A DNA stretch of 64,000 bases from Plazaster borealis (lineage: Eukaryota; Echinodermata; Asteroidea; Forcipulatida; Labidiasteridae). Of the stretch, positions 11,911-23,265 are shown piece after piece (position 1 is the stretch's first letter; each line of letters starts with the position of its first letter). The position numbers and the translations under genes are program-made. The stretch lies in the NCBI GenBank assembly GCA_021014325.1, contig CM037464.1:9703127-9767126 (forward strand), in the 5' to 3' direction. The notes under the pieces were generated by a model, which had not been told where the DNA came from, made no database searches, and was given only the letters and a program-made list of their open reading frames with translations.

Positions 11911-12085
11911 ATAGACCTTATGCACATGATGTCATAACAGTAGGGCGCCCTCGTCTAGAGGTCAAAAGGAGGTTGTTCATTGACCAATCCTGTGCGCCGC
12001 GCGTACAAATCTGTGCGTTTCGATTGTTTCGTCATCGTTTTACCTCTAAGATGGCGGCTGGATGACGTCAATGCATAAGGTCCAT
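11911..12085. mobile_element. Short MITE with ATAGACCTTATGCA ends
   Basis: The left end ATAGACCTTATGCACATGAT and the right end ending TGCATAAGGTCCAT are inverted copies followed by ATGA(C/T)GTCA-like sequence. Total about 175 bp, no coding content. Confidence 0.8.
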
Positions 12086-12089
12086 TGGT

Positions 12090-13380
12090 CTATTGCCCCG
12101 AAATTGCAATGTCATCATCCCTGGTGCGCGCACGCTAAAACCATTATACAGCATTGTCGTTGCTGGTGCGCACGCATATTCTTTCGACAGCATGGTCAAC
12201 GGAGCACAGTTCCGTCAAAATTGTAGCTTGTTTACGAAAAACTACAGAACGTGTAGGCTTCATTCTACAAAAATGACAAATTTAGGATACCCTGGATGAA
12301 CAAAAAGAGTATTTTACTGTATAATGTAAGATTTTTTCTTCTTGATTTTGTATTGTTTTGTTGTTTTGGGGGGGTTATTTTGCGGGGTGAGTGCGCGAAG
12401 TCAAAATGCTGTGATGAAGATGTTTTTGATCAAATGCGCTGTAATTGCAACAAATTTTTTAAACTCGAAATTTTGTTTATGAAACGGACGGTTACACGCG
12501 TAACCGACCGTTTCAGAAACGGTTACACGTTTACAAAAATAACCGTAAACGCACAGCCTTACAAATGAGCAAATTTTTTTTAAAATATTTTGTGCCGACC
12601 CTAATTTTTAGAGCAACAAAATATAACACCAAAATAAAACGTGTTTATGTCCCTACCGACCCTATTTTTCCCCCAGTGTAATATAGGAAACACACATATT
12701 ATTTTGTTTGGCCTTCTTGACCTGTCAAATAACGACATCGATGATGTCGTCCAGCACGGCTAAGATAACAGACTTTTTCTCAAAGGTACGACAAACTTAG
12801 CACGTAAATTTATAAAAGAAAGAAAAATAGAGAATAATAATACTTGCAAGTAGGCCTACATCGGGATCGGGGTCTAATTTATACTAATAAAGTTGTAGGC
12901 CAGCCCATGCTAGCCCATGGAGAAAAATGCTAGCCGAGCCGATCCATGATTCGTAGCCTATGCATCGGGATTTCGCCCTAAATTTGCCTAAGTGACGATT
13001 GACCTGTATTGACCATCATGGGAATAACAGTTTGAGATTTTGATCTTGACATTTTTCAGAAGGCAAACGTTTTTGTTTAATTATTCATTACTTTTGGTGT
13101 AAGTCTTTATTGAAAAACAAAAATAAAACAGACTTAGTTATAACCTGTTTGAAATGATTCATGTGTCATTGTTTGCATCTTCTTTGTTACAATGTTTAAT
13201 CATAATTGCAATCACGGAGCAAAAATAGTGGACGTCTTTTATCTTTACAATCTATTTTTGCTGTAAAGCCTCTCTTTTTCAGTTCAAAAAAGCAAAAATT
13301 CAAATCAAAAAAGTTCTCTTGTACCGGAGAAATAGGTGCCAGAAATGCATCAGAAACCACCAGAGAGCATCTACAGTAGC
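12090..13380. other. No gene seen; local palindromes
   Basis: AT-rich DNA with a local dyad at 12483-12545 (GGTTACACG and CGTAACCG-type strings repeated and inverted) and T-rich runs. No domain or exon is recognised. Confidence 0.4.
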
Positions 13381-13388
13381 CAGAGCTT

Positions 13389-13469
13389 CCAGGGCCCTTA
13401 AGCGGGCCCTGGACCCCGGCCGAGACAGACTTCGCGCTACGCGCTCGTATTGTGTGCTTCGCACACAAT
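13389..13469. repeat. Cluster of GC-rich hairpins followed by a T run
   Basis: CCAGGGCCC-TTAAGC-GGGCCCTGG (13389-13412) and ATTGTGTGC-TTC-GCACACAAT (13449-13469) are strong stem-loops. Between them lies the smaller dyad GCGC-TAC-GCGC, and T-rich DNA follows. A related motif (TTAAGCGGGCCCCGG, TTACGCGCTC) occurs near 9787-9838, so this is a dispersed repeat rather than a terminator. Confidence 0.65.
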
Positions 13470-13544
13470 TTTTTTATTTTTAAGTTGCACTCCCACTTTT
13501 TCAGATTGCACTCCCACTTTCTAAATTCCTGGCTAAGACACTGA

Positions 13545-13968
13545 TTTCACCATTGTTGTATTTGAACCTTTAGATTTATATTAAATTTCTTTCACATCTT
13601 GTTCAAAAACTGAGGAGAAATGAGTAAATTTTGATTCAAATAATTTTGCTCCAGCACGAAACTTCATTTGTTTGCGTGGCGTACAGAATGGTGTGACGAC
13701 CACCGCGTTTCAATTTTCAAATCGTCTTGAAAATACGCGCGCGGTTGACGCATGGAGGCGCAACGTGTCCTATCCAGTCAATAAAATAGAGATCAATAAT
13801 GAATAGGACATGTTGCGCCGAATGCGTCAACCGCGGGCGTATTTTCAAGACGTTTTTAAAATTGAAACGCAATTATTTGCATCAAAATTTACTCAATCCC
13901 TCATTTTTTGACCAAGATGTGAAAGAAATTTAAATCAAATCCAAAGGTTCAAATACAACAAATGTGAA
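13545..13968. mobile_element. Foldback MITE, about 425 bp
   Basis: The arms (13545-13785 and 13800-13968) are inverted copies: TTGTATTTGAACCTTTAGAT on the left is mirrored by AAAGGTTCAAATACAACAAA on the right. Both arms carry GCGGTTGACGCAT next to the centre. The right arm has a deletion relative to the left. No coding content. Confidence 0.85.
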
Positions 13969-14260
13969 CTGTTAGGCAGTTATAATAGGTTGTCAGAACG
14001 CCAGACACACAGATGCTCAGGAAATTTGAATTTCCATTCACCAAGTAAGTGTTTTAGTCTGTATTGATTATCTGCTATTCCCGCGTGACACCATCAAAAG
14101 AAATTCACAATCGAACATCATCATTGACTCATTGAGTAACAGTTAGATTTTAGCGTGTAATACATTTTAGTTGAGAACCAAATCACTTTTAAATCGCCCA
14201 AAGCATTATTTAAAGACCCTTTTGACTTAACAAAATCAATTCAAGCTAAATTTATTTTAA

Positions 14261-14628
14261 AGGCACTGTACACGTTTGGTAATTACTCAAAATAAATATT
14301 AGCATACAAACTGACTTGGTAACGAGCAACGGAGAGCTGTTGATAGTATAAAACATTGTGAGAAACGACTCCCTCTAAAGTAACGTAGTTTTTGAGAAAG
14401 AGGTAATTTCTCACTAAAATAATAAAAGACTTCTTGCAAGAAGCCTTTTATTCCTATCTGAAAGCACACAAGTTTGTACAACAAGGGTGTTTTTTCTTTC
14501 ATCATTTTCTTGCAACTTCGAAGACCAATTGAGCCCATATTTTCACAGGCTTGTTATTTTATGCATATTTTGGGATACACCAAGTGAGAACACTGGTCTT
14601 TGACAATTACCAAACGTGTTCAGTGCCT
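14261..14628. mobile_element. TTAA-flanked MITE
   Basis: Terminal inverted repeats begin AGGCACTGTACACGTTTGGT on the left and AGGCACTGAACACGTTTGGT (reverse complement) on the right. Both ends are flanked by TTAA (14257-14260 and 14629-14632), the duplication expected of piggyBac- or Kolobok-type transposition. From memory this family is abundant in sea star genomes (not checked). It carries no intact protein; a minus-strand frame at 14299-14538 is incidental. Confidence 0.88.
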
Positions 14629-14639
14629 TTAAAATGAGC

Positions 14640-16640
14640 CCACATGTGTCTCTTTGTAGAGTTTATACCACTTTACCTTATTAGTACCAATGCTGAGTAA
14701 TTGCTGTACAATTCCTATGGGAATTCCGGAAGAGCTGGTTATTGATGGATTTTTGTGTGTGAAAAAACCCCCCAAAGGAAACAAAAGCGAACAATAACAA
14801 AATAAGGTGCTGGCACACTCATAACAAGCGATCATCATTATAGTCAGTTTATTTGTTATGAAAATGCAGGTTATTTTTAATTGTTCGCATAAATGAAACC
14901 ACTCAACTCTTTGAGGATAAAAGTATAGCTATTTGAAAGATCTTCATGTTACTTTCAAATGAGCCTAGTATTAAGTTTGCGTGGACAATTTTACATAATC
15001 TGGTTTATTGAATTCAATTTGAAAAATAATTAAATCACTTGCCATTATAACAAAGGTTTTGATACTCATTATAGTTTTATACAAAAAACATTTTTCAAAT
15101 GGTCTTGAACCAAATCTATCAAAGTCTGTAAACATGTTTCCGTTCAAATTTGTGTAGAATTTGCCTTTATGTGAATACGGTTTGTACACCTTTGCTTTGT
15201 AAATTGTTTGTACCATATATAGGTCTATATGAAATACCGGTAGTTAATGATAAGTCATGTTTAATTTCATCGAAGGCTTGCAACAAATAAATGGGCCATC
15301 CCTTTTCAAAATCGTTTCCATAAACCAAGAACCACTGTGACAAAAACTTTACTCAAAGTTTCTGCTTTAACTCAAATCAGAAATCAGTTCATTACAAAAT
15401 CATTTTGATACCCAGAAAATAAAATGTCAAATGCCTTTTTATATAGAGTTTACATCTTGATCAACGGCCTTAAGGGGGGCTTCGTTGACTTTAAAAGAGT
15501 GATTGGCCAGAGGGAACCACAATCAAAATATACCTGCCGTGAATATTAATCTAGAGTTTATAACAATAAGACCAGCCTTCCGAAATTCATTTCTATAAAC
15601 AGAATGATGGATTGAGTGGACCAATCTCAGTGGCCGTTTTGTCAAGTCATAATATGTTATACCTGAATTTGACCGACCCAAACGGCTTTCTATGACCACG
15701 TAGCATATTACATCGGAGATGGCAATCATAAGGAGACATTGTCATTATACACATTATTACTTTGATAGGGATGTTTTAATAGGAACTCAAATGTTTTAAA
15801 AGGGATAACCATTTTGTTTTAATAAGTTAGATTTGGCTCAAAATTCAAGATTTATACAGTTGCCATGCATGACTATTGGAATTTAAGTTGCAGGAATGAT
15901 CGAAACAATTCCAAAAGTGTACATCCTTCTCAGATTTACACTTGGCTTCTGATCCTGGTGACAATGTTCATCACTTGTTATGAATATGTTTTGAGCCAAA
16001 TTGCGCATAACAAAGTGCAAACTTCGTTTTCCACTTTATCATGAAAAATCTAATATATAGCCTGTCAGCAGATGCTTTCTATTATAAGAACAACCCGAAG
16101 CAATATTTTGCCTATGTTAAAACTTTGTTTTAATTACTATAATAAAGGGATAACATCAATCGTAAAATTGTTTCAAAAAATAGTCCCCGTTATTAAACTT
16201 TGAATCACGTTAATCTCGTTGACAATAATTACACAACTTTTGTTGATCTTGAAAATTCAGCCATCTTATTATAAATCCAATAAAGGGACACATTGCACAT
16301 ATTGACTTATACGGTTTCAAACTAAAACTAACATTGGTTCCTCACCTATTTGGTGGTTTAAAATAATCAGTTTTCTCACCGTAACTAACTCACTCTTTCG
16401 GATACTTACTCTTTTAGTGAAAGAAAAGCTAATAGTATTATTCTAATTAGTAAGAGTCGAATAATGGGAAATTCTTAAAAGAATAGGCCTATAACTGCCT
16501 CTTATTTTGTTAGATATCAAAGGTTTTATGAAAGTTATACCCCCAGTGATGTGAAATTCTGGACAAGAAATCTTTGCTGTTTATATGCTCAAGAAAAACA
16601 CAAATGTTTATATAAACATTTTAAACAAGAAGTTTTTTCA
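14640..16640. other. Gene-poor stretch downstream of the minus-strand gene
   Basis: About 2 kb of AT-rich DNA (65-70% A+T by eye) without a recognisable domain or long repeat. It lies 3' of the terminal exon at 16643 and so may include its 3' UTR and polyadenylation site. AATAAA strings on the minus strand cannot be ranked without transcripts. Confidence 0.4.
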
Positions 16641-16642
16641 TG

Positions 16643-16896
16643 TTAAACGCTGGTCTCTTCTGATTCAGATTTAGAAGAACTTGGTTGATGGGCAATATTC
16701 TCCGTACTGTCCTTTGGTGCAACCAAATCAAGCAGTGCCTCCTCGTCTTCTGACATTACAGGAATTGGGTCAACTGATTGAACTGCTCCACTTGAAGTGT
16801 TCTCTAGCTCCATTTTAATTGCCAGCTTGTCAGGAAACGAGGTGTCATTAGTAACTGACATGGACTGATGTGTAATATCATCCCAAAGTGACTTGT
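16643..16896 (-). CDS. Terminal exon of a receptor-like gene; acidic tail ending ETSV
   Basis: On the minus strand a good acceptor (TTTTACACATTTCAG) opens a frame beginning AC-AAG-TCA, which needs one upstream base (phase 1), and runs 83 codons to a stop at 16643. The segment is Ser/Glu/Asp-rich (MSEDEEALLDLVAPKDSTEN, then a serine cluster) and ends ESEETSV. The last four residues fit the class I PDZ-ligand pattern S/T-x-V at a C-terminus. Such composition suits an intracellular tail. The entry phase matches the exit phase of both candidate upstream exons (18078-18257 and 42698-42827). No domain was recognised; assignment to one gene is inference. Confidence 0.6.
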
Positions 16897-18077
16897 CTGA
16901 AATGTGTAAAACCAAAGATGATAACTTATTATTTAATTGCATCGAGCTAAAGAACAATATTCTATTTTGTTTAACCCTATTTGAAAGGCACGTTTAGTGC
17001 ACTGTATACTCGCATGGATCCTCAGTCATGCTTATTGAAAATGCAAAGGGACCACCGTATATTTGAAAGCAAATTGTATTGACGTCTAAATAACTTTTAG
17101 CAGCGAGTACTGCAGACAATTTATTTGATGCAGTATTAACATTGGAAGAGTTTTAATATTAAAGCACATGTGGACAACATTGTCAAGACCAGTACCCGCA
17201 GTTTTGTGACCAAACAAACATGAAATAATAAATTTGTGAAATACAGCTCAATCAGTCTTCAGAGTCACGAGAAAATAGTAAAACAAAACACTATTAATTG
17301 TGTTTTCACTGTTTTCAAACAAGGAGTTTTTTTGGTTTCGCAAGATAGATCAGAACTATTTTTTCAATCATTATTCTCTGAAAACTATATGTTTTCGTTT
17401 TGAAACAGCATCATCTGTAAAAAAAATCGTTCATGAGAAAAAAAAGTTTCCAGCGAAAATCGATTCATGCAACTTAAAACTAATTGAGCTAAACACATAG
17501 GACTATACTGTCCCAAACATTGAGAGTACAAGAGAAAACGTATATAGGGGGCCTACAATTACCACCATAGCGATGTACATGATAAGTTCATTACACATTA
17601 CACGAGAGATAAACAAATTATATCATTAATGAAAACATGGTTGTCAAAAATAATAAAAACACTCCCAACAAACAAAATAGACAAAACCCCCACAAACATG
17701 TTTGAACAGATGATTTATAAGTCATTAATAAAAATTGATTTTGAAACATCTGTCCTGTCCGCTGTTTAAAGACACACGCTCGTCAAATAATCCAAAAAAG
17801 TGCCATGGGATTGTTTACATCCAATTGTGGTATTTTTGTTTAACCTATAAACGCAGATAATGTTGTTCTAATTAGTTTCAGTGTTGTTTGTATTTGAATT
17901 GGTCTCGGTCTACCCCCAGTCTTTGTTTTTCATTCTGCAACATGCCTGGTTTGTCCTCACAGATCCACGATGGATGCTGCCTGTTTGAAAAGTATTCATT
18001 GTAGGCTATGAATTTTTTTATTGGGGGCTATTATAAACAAACATTTAAAAGATACAAAGGCCTAATTCCTGCGTCAC
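16897..18077 (-). other. Inferred intron between terminal and preceding candidate exon
   Basis: AT-rich sequence with no recognised repeat or domain. If the two exons belong to one gene, its ends are GT (minus, at 18076-18077) and AG (16897-16898). Confidence 0.4.
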
Positions 18078-18257
18078 CGCATTGGCAAATTTTGGTTAGT
18101 TTTCCATTTTGGTCGCCATAGTAGTTGACTTCTACCTCCATGTTTGAACTAATCGTTGACGGAAAGTTTACATTTTGAGCTTGCACCAAATTTGGTGTTG
18201 GGTCTAAATGCAAGCTTAAATTACTTTCAGCGCTTGCATGAAACGGCATGGCGATCG
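18078..18257 (-). CDS. Candidate internal exon of the same minus-strand gene
   Basis: Minus-strand frame bounded by an acceptor with a long T tract (AATTTTTTTTAG) and a weaker donor (TGCG|GTGACG). Length 180 bp, phase 1 in and phase 1 out, so it can be skipped or included without changing frame. It encodes 60 residues (MPFHASAESNLSLHLDPTPN in its first third, VNYYGDQNGKLTKICQC at its end). The residues are hydrophilic with no recognised motif. The donor is the weak point; the frame also stays open past it to a stop at 18031, so an alternative terminal exon is possible. Confidence 0.45.
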
Positions 18258-18380
18258 CTAAAAAAAATTACACCATAAAGCAACAGCAGCAGCGCGCAAA
18301 CAAGGCTTCACAGCTCCATTGTGAAGGAACCCACGCGCACTGCAAATGTTAATACCTCACAATATTTATCAAGTTTCTCC

Positions 18381-18404
18381 GGCCCCCCCCCCCCCCCCCC
18401 CCCA
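18381..18404. repeat. Poly-C tract
   Basis: A C run of about 23 bases; likely hypervariable and a sequencing or assembly weak point. Confidence 0.95.
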
Positions 18405-18429
18405 CAGTGTTGGTGGTAAACATCTTTAC

Positions 18430-18920
18430 ACAAACGTCCTAAGAAAATTTCTAAGGAAACGAAAAATCTAAGGAAATTTTAAGGAAATTTCAAAAATCTA
18501 AGGAAATTTTAAGGACATTTCAAAAATCTAAGGAAATTTTAAGGGAATTTTAAAATTGTAAGAAAATTGTAAAGAAATTTGAGAATAAAAGCAAATCATA
18601 TAAAAAAATTACAATGAAACATGAAAACTGGCCATTTTAGGGTCCACCTGAGCGAAAAATGGCGCAGATGAGATCGATCACGACTGGGAACGAGGCTGGT
18701 TGCATCGCTCCACATGATGACTGTGTGTGTGGTTTGTACTACTACATTATTTTCCATTATTTTGCATACTGTACAGTCATGTTGTGTTGTTTGTTCATTG
18801 CTGTTTGACTAAAATTGGGACTTTTATCTAAGAAAATTTAAAGGAAATCCTCCCAAAAATCTAAGGAATTTTCTTTTAATCTAAGGGAAAAATTATGTCA
18901 ATCTAAGGAAATTCAATTTT
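18430..18920. repeat. Degenerate CTAAGGAAATTTTAAGG tandem repeat
   Basis: Imperfect units of ATCTAAGGAAATTTTAAGGA plus AATTTCAAAA recur at 18440-18600 and again, more diverged, at 18828-18920. Between them is a short unrelated segment. No coding content. Confidence 0.75.
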
Positions 18921-19168
18921 GGGAAGTGGAAGCATGGTGCAGAATCACCTTTTGTTGCGCTCATCGGTTTGCAGCTGGATGACGGTGGTGGTGGTGCTTG
19001 CACACTGAGTGCAATAAAGATTGTACCTATGATGATTGTATTATGCCGTAGTTTACTTTGTGTACAGCGTGCGAAAATGTTTTTTGTTGTCTTTATAGCA
19101 AAATGAGAACCTAACTATTATTGTCATTTGTCAAGTTACAATACAACGTTTTTGTGTTTTTTGGTCAA

Positions 19169-19312
19169 TGTTGGTGTGGAGGGGGTATAAAAAACTATAA
19201 GAGACACACAAAATAATGTGGACCCAGACACCTGTGGGTTCGGATTGACCAATAACTGTATTTTACGTCGAAATAACGACCGACTAAACGACGGAGGCAG
19301 GAGAATGGCATC
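19169..19312 (-). repeat. Dispersed repeat, inverted copy of 24851-25002
   Basis: The reverse complement closely matches 24851-25002 (for example CAGTTATTGGTCAATCCG, CTCCTGCCTCCGTCGTT and ACATTATTTTGTGTGTCTCT). The two copies lie in opposite orientation on either side of the Ty3-type relic. Confidence 0.85.
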
Positions 19313-19380
19313 ACAAAACAACAATTAACAACAAACAAAATAAAGAGAAAAGAGAAAATCATTAGCACCAGAAATATGGA

Positions 19381-19975
19381 AGAGCTCTTTCATAAACTAA
19401 GATGAAGCACTGATATTTCCCTGTCAGTGATGCGATCAAGCAAAATGAGTCGTTTGTCAACCCAGGTCATTTTTCATGTTTTTATAAATTTGAAAAGAGC
19501 ATAATCTTTGCTTTAATACTGTTAAAACCCCATGTTGATACCACCTTTGGTTCAAAAGTTGTGAAAGTAGAAACACCAAGAGATGTGAGAAAATGAAACT
19601 GAGAAAAGGGGGTTTAAGTCGAGTTGTTAATTGAAACTACATCGGCACATTTTCTTTCAATGCTAATTTTAACCCCTTTTTGATGTTATTTAGCAGGAAG
19701 GAAGTTGCCAATATAAAATAAGAGATATTTTGGCATTTAAATTTACAAAAAAAAAATAGTTTGGGAAATTTCACCCCTGTTAGCCTGTTTTGGCTTGTTT
19801 CTCCATACTGATACTTCCGACAAACGACTCATTTAGCTTGATCGCATCACTGACAGGGAAATATCAGTGCTTCATCTTAGTTTATGAAAAAGCTCTTCGC
19901 TCTTTTCAAATTTATAAAAACATGAAAAATGACCTAGGTTGACAAACGACTCATTTAGCTTGATCGCATCACTGG
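19381..19975. mobile_element. Foldback element with a third partial arm
   Basis: 19381-19505 and 19815-19935 are inverted copies (AAACTAAGATGAAGCACTGA mirrored by TCAGTGCTTCATCTTAGTTT). The block TTGACAAACGACTCATTTAG with CTTGATCGCATCACTG is repeated again at 19938-19975. No coding content. Confidence 0.8.
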
Positions 19976-20480
19976 AACAAGCCTGATTTGTTAGACATTA
20001 ATCCATCCAGTAGGCCTACAAAGTTATTTATCAACCAAAACAAACATGAGAAACATTGTCCTATGCAGTCTTGAAATAACTAATAATCCTCAAATAGATA
20101 AGTATATTCTTATAAAAGTCGTACACTTTACCAGGAATAATAGGTTTCAACAAGAAAAACCCACTTTGACAGACAGGGAAATAAGTCATTCATCAAGCCA
20201 CTCTTTAACGCATTAGTTAAGAGGGCGCTATTACGGCATAAAACTAGGTCAAAGGTCACCATTAAATCAGTGAGATATGCTCAGTCTACTCAAGTTTGGC
20301 ATAGAAAACAGCATTAACCTATATCACAAGTAGCACTAGCTTAGTCAATAACCCATATCACAAGTAGCATTAACTTAAGTCAAAAATCAGTTACTTGGAA
20401 AATACAATAGTAGCATATATTATTAACGTCCATGAACTAGCGATACAGCATGGCCCTCATGTAGGTACCACGATGGTCTA

Positions 20481-21690
20481 ATGTTATCAACTTTAGTTTA
20501 CACTAGTGCACAATCTGATCAGTCTATCCGCTTATGTGTAGACTACCGTCGCCTAAATGTAGTGACCATAAAGAACTCCTTCCCCCTGCCTAGGATAGAT
20601 GAATCGCTGCAAGCTCTGGGCGGTGCCAAATACTTTAGCGTTTTAGATTTGACTTCAGGTTTTTACCAGGTCGCGATGGACGAGAAAGACACCGACAAGA
20701 CAGCATTTGTCACACCATTTGGCCTGTGGGTATACACGCGACTACATTTTGGCCTGTGTAACAGCCCAGCCACCTTTCAAAGAGTCATGCAACGAAGTTT
20801 GGGCGACCAGGCGTTCCAGAGTGTCTTAATCTACTTGGATGACGTCATAGTGTTTTCTAATACATTCGAAGAACATCTCGAACGTCTGGAACTTGTTCTA
20901 TCTCGACTGCAGCAGTTTGGCCTAAAGCTGAAACTAAAGAAGTGTAGATTCTTCAAGTCTCGAGTCAAATACCTGGGGCATCTTGTAGTGGCAGGAGAAG
21001 GAGTGAAGCCTGACCCAGAAAAGATAGCAGTAGTAGAAAGTTGGCTCAGTTGGCCAGAGCCAACAACTGTCACCGAACTCGGGGGCGTTTCTTGGTTTTG
21101 CGGGGTTTTTCCGTAAATTCATTTACCAATACTCCAGCGTCATAGCGCCCCTTCTCTATTATCTCAAGGGTACGTCGCATAAGGGGAAAGTCAAATTGGG
21201 ACGGAAGAGGATAGAGCTTGATGAGGCGGCACGTTCAGCATTCCAGTCACTGAAGACAAAACTAATCGAAGCTCCTGTCCTGAAATTCGCAGACTTCACC
21301 CTGCCATTCATCGTGGAAACTGATGCGAGCAGTCGTGGACTCGGCACCGTCTTGTCGCAACAACAAAGTGGTTCAAAATCAGTCATTGCCTATGCCTCAA
21401 GATCATTGCGACCAGCTGAAAAGAACGACAAAAACTACTCAGCATTCAAGTTGGAGTTGCTAGCAATACGATGGGCTCTATGTCAGGCTTTCAGGGACTA
21501 CCTGATGGGGAACAAGTGCACAGTCTTCACAGATCACAACCCTTTGAAGTACCTAGATACAGCAAACCTGAGTGCTGTCGAATTACGCTGGGTACAACAG
21601 ATGTCATCGTTTGACTTCACCATGGAGTACCGTACAGGCAGGAGTAATTCAGCCCCAGATGTGCTGTCCAGATTGCACCAGGAAACTGTT
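20481..21690 (+). pseudogene. Ty3-type pol relic: reverse transcriptase and RNase H
   Basis: The RT core is clear: RLCVDYRRLN, then SVLDLTSGFYQVAMDE (first catalytic Asp), FGLCNSPATFQRVM and the catalytic YLDD in SVLIYLDDVIVFSN. The frame breaks near 21080-21120, where the conserved FLGF-x-x-YYRKF region is disrupted by small indels. RNase H follows in another frame (21196 on), with VETDASSRGLGTVLSQ, KLELLAIRWA and the VFTDHNPLKYL motif, ending at the DVLSRL boundary. The upstream protease and gag are absent. It is a 5'-truncated, frameshifted copy and cannot be active. Confidence 0.95.
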
Positions 21691-22069
21691 GATAGGCAGC
21701 CTAGCGCTCCACCACAAGAAGATAACGTGATAGCCACTGATACGCACCCTACTACCTACCCAGAAGAAAGCAATGAACTATCCTTGTGCACCCTTCGTAC
21801 AACCTTTGGCCCACCAGATGTAGGGACAGATTTTCCCCAGTTTTGTCTTACCAAATTCAAGTAGCCAATGAGGTGGGCAGCCAGAGCATACCAGGATACT
21901 CCCCACAAATGTTGAGGGACTTTCAGATGGAGGACTACATCATACAGAGGGTCAGAGCCTATGTAGAGAGACAAAGTCGACCTTCAAGGCAAGAGAGAAC
22001 CGATGATCCACATGACGTTACATGACGTTACCTCTACAAGAGAGGAGTGCTATATCGCAGCTCCACCTT

Positions 22070-23265
22070 GAAGGGGGATAGTGGATGCGAGCGGTTGGTG
22101 GTTCCCGCTAAACTCCAGAACAAGGTGCTGACTCTGTTTCATGATAATGCAGGCCACTTCGGAGCCAAGAGGACCATGAGGCTACTAAGAACACGTCCTC
22201 CACTAGGCACAATGCGAGCAACGGCGCCATTGGAGATCGTGGCCATGGACTTTGCTGTACTGGAACAATCGTCAGGTGGATATGAAAACGTGGTTACACC
22301 CCTATGTTCCGACACCCCTATGTTCCGACACCCCTATGTTCCGACAACCCTGGTGTATTTTCCTATTCCTAACCCTAACCCCAACCCTAACCCTAACCCT
22401 AACCCTATGTAAATCATGAGGGGGTTGTCGGAACATAGGGGTGTCGGAATATAGGGGTGTCGGAATATAGAACAGTCCCCGAAAACGTGCTTGTCCTAAC
22501 TGACATTTTTACAAAGTTCGCATGGGCTGTACCGACGAGAGACCAGTGGGCGGACACTGTGGCTAAGGCTCTTGTGAAACACCTCATCATTCCATCCATA
22601 CGGAGCACCCCTGAGGCTGCACTCGGATAATGGGAAGTGTTTTGAGGCTCAAGTTGTCCGGGAGCTTTGTAACCTCTACAGTATTGGCCGCTCACACACC
22701 ACCCCCTACCATCCACAGGGTAATGGACAGTGTGAGTGGTTTAACAGGACCATACATAATCTACTGGTAACTCTACCTGCTAACAAGAAGTCGAGGTGGA
22801 CAGAATTTCTTCCTCACCTGGTTTCCATTTACAACAATACCACCCATTCTAGTACCGGATATGAGCCATTCTTCTTGCTGTTTGGTAGGACTGCGCATCT
22901 CCCCCAACACCTCAGGTTGGGTGTAGATCTCCCTCAAGTTGATGGAGACACTGTACATCAATATGTCCGGAATGGCATGCAACTAGACCTCGCACAAAAA
23001 ACTGCAGGGACGAACCTGGACAAAGTAGCAGAAGCAAGACGAACTGTACACGACAAGGATGTTTTCGAGCGGCCATTATCCACCGGAGAATATGTTTTGG
23101 TTAGAGATCGCACTCATCGTGGGAGGAGTAAAATTCAAAACTTCTGGGAGGCAGCCCCTTATCTAGTTGTGGAACAACCTTTCGAGGGACAACCTGTTTA
23201 TAAGGTACGCAACGCAAAGGGATGGAAGAAAACTCTACATCGTAGTGAGCTCAAGCATTGCTCTT
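22070..23265 (+). pseudogene. Ty3-type pol relic: integrase, interrupted
   Basis: LVVPAKLQNKVLTLFHDNAG starts the zinc-binding region, but the Cys half is deleted and the sequence jumps to the core at LEIVAMDFAVLE (first catalytic Asp). The core is split by a 188-bp insertion (22293-22480), then resumes with VLTDIFTKFAWAVPTRDQWA. A frameshift lies near 22610-22630, before the HSDNGKCFEAQ equivalent. From 22740 the frame is open again through FEPFFLLFGR-like sequence to the C-terminal chromatin-proximal region ending LHRSELKHC. Dead copy. Confidence 0.92.
22293..22480. mobile_element. 188-bp insertion with telomere-like CCCTAA repeats
   Basis: Interrupts the integrase frame and is flanked by a perfect 9-bp duplication, GAAAACGTG (22284-22292 and 22481-22489). 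The arms carry CCCCTATGTTCCGACA-type units (left, three copies) and the inverted form (right, three copies), so it folds back. The centre (about 22367-22406) is an array of CCCTAACC hexamers identical in type to (TTAGGG)n telomere repeats. No coding content. Confidence 0.88.

Noticed and set aside
11495..11937. Short ORFs on both strands around the G-rich tract
   Set aside because: Low-complexity Pro/Lys/Glu-rich products of the MITE's A- and GA-rich interior.
13389..13475. Bacterial-type intrinsic terminator (hairpin plus T run)
   Set aside because: Eukaryotic context with a related dispersed copy; no bacterial gene nearby.
22367..22406. Chromosome end or interstitial telomere fusion
   Set aside because: The array is short, lies between inverted arms and is flanked by a 9-bp target duplication, so it came in with a mobile fragment.
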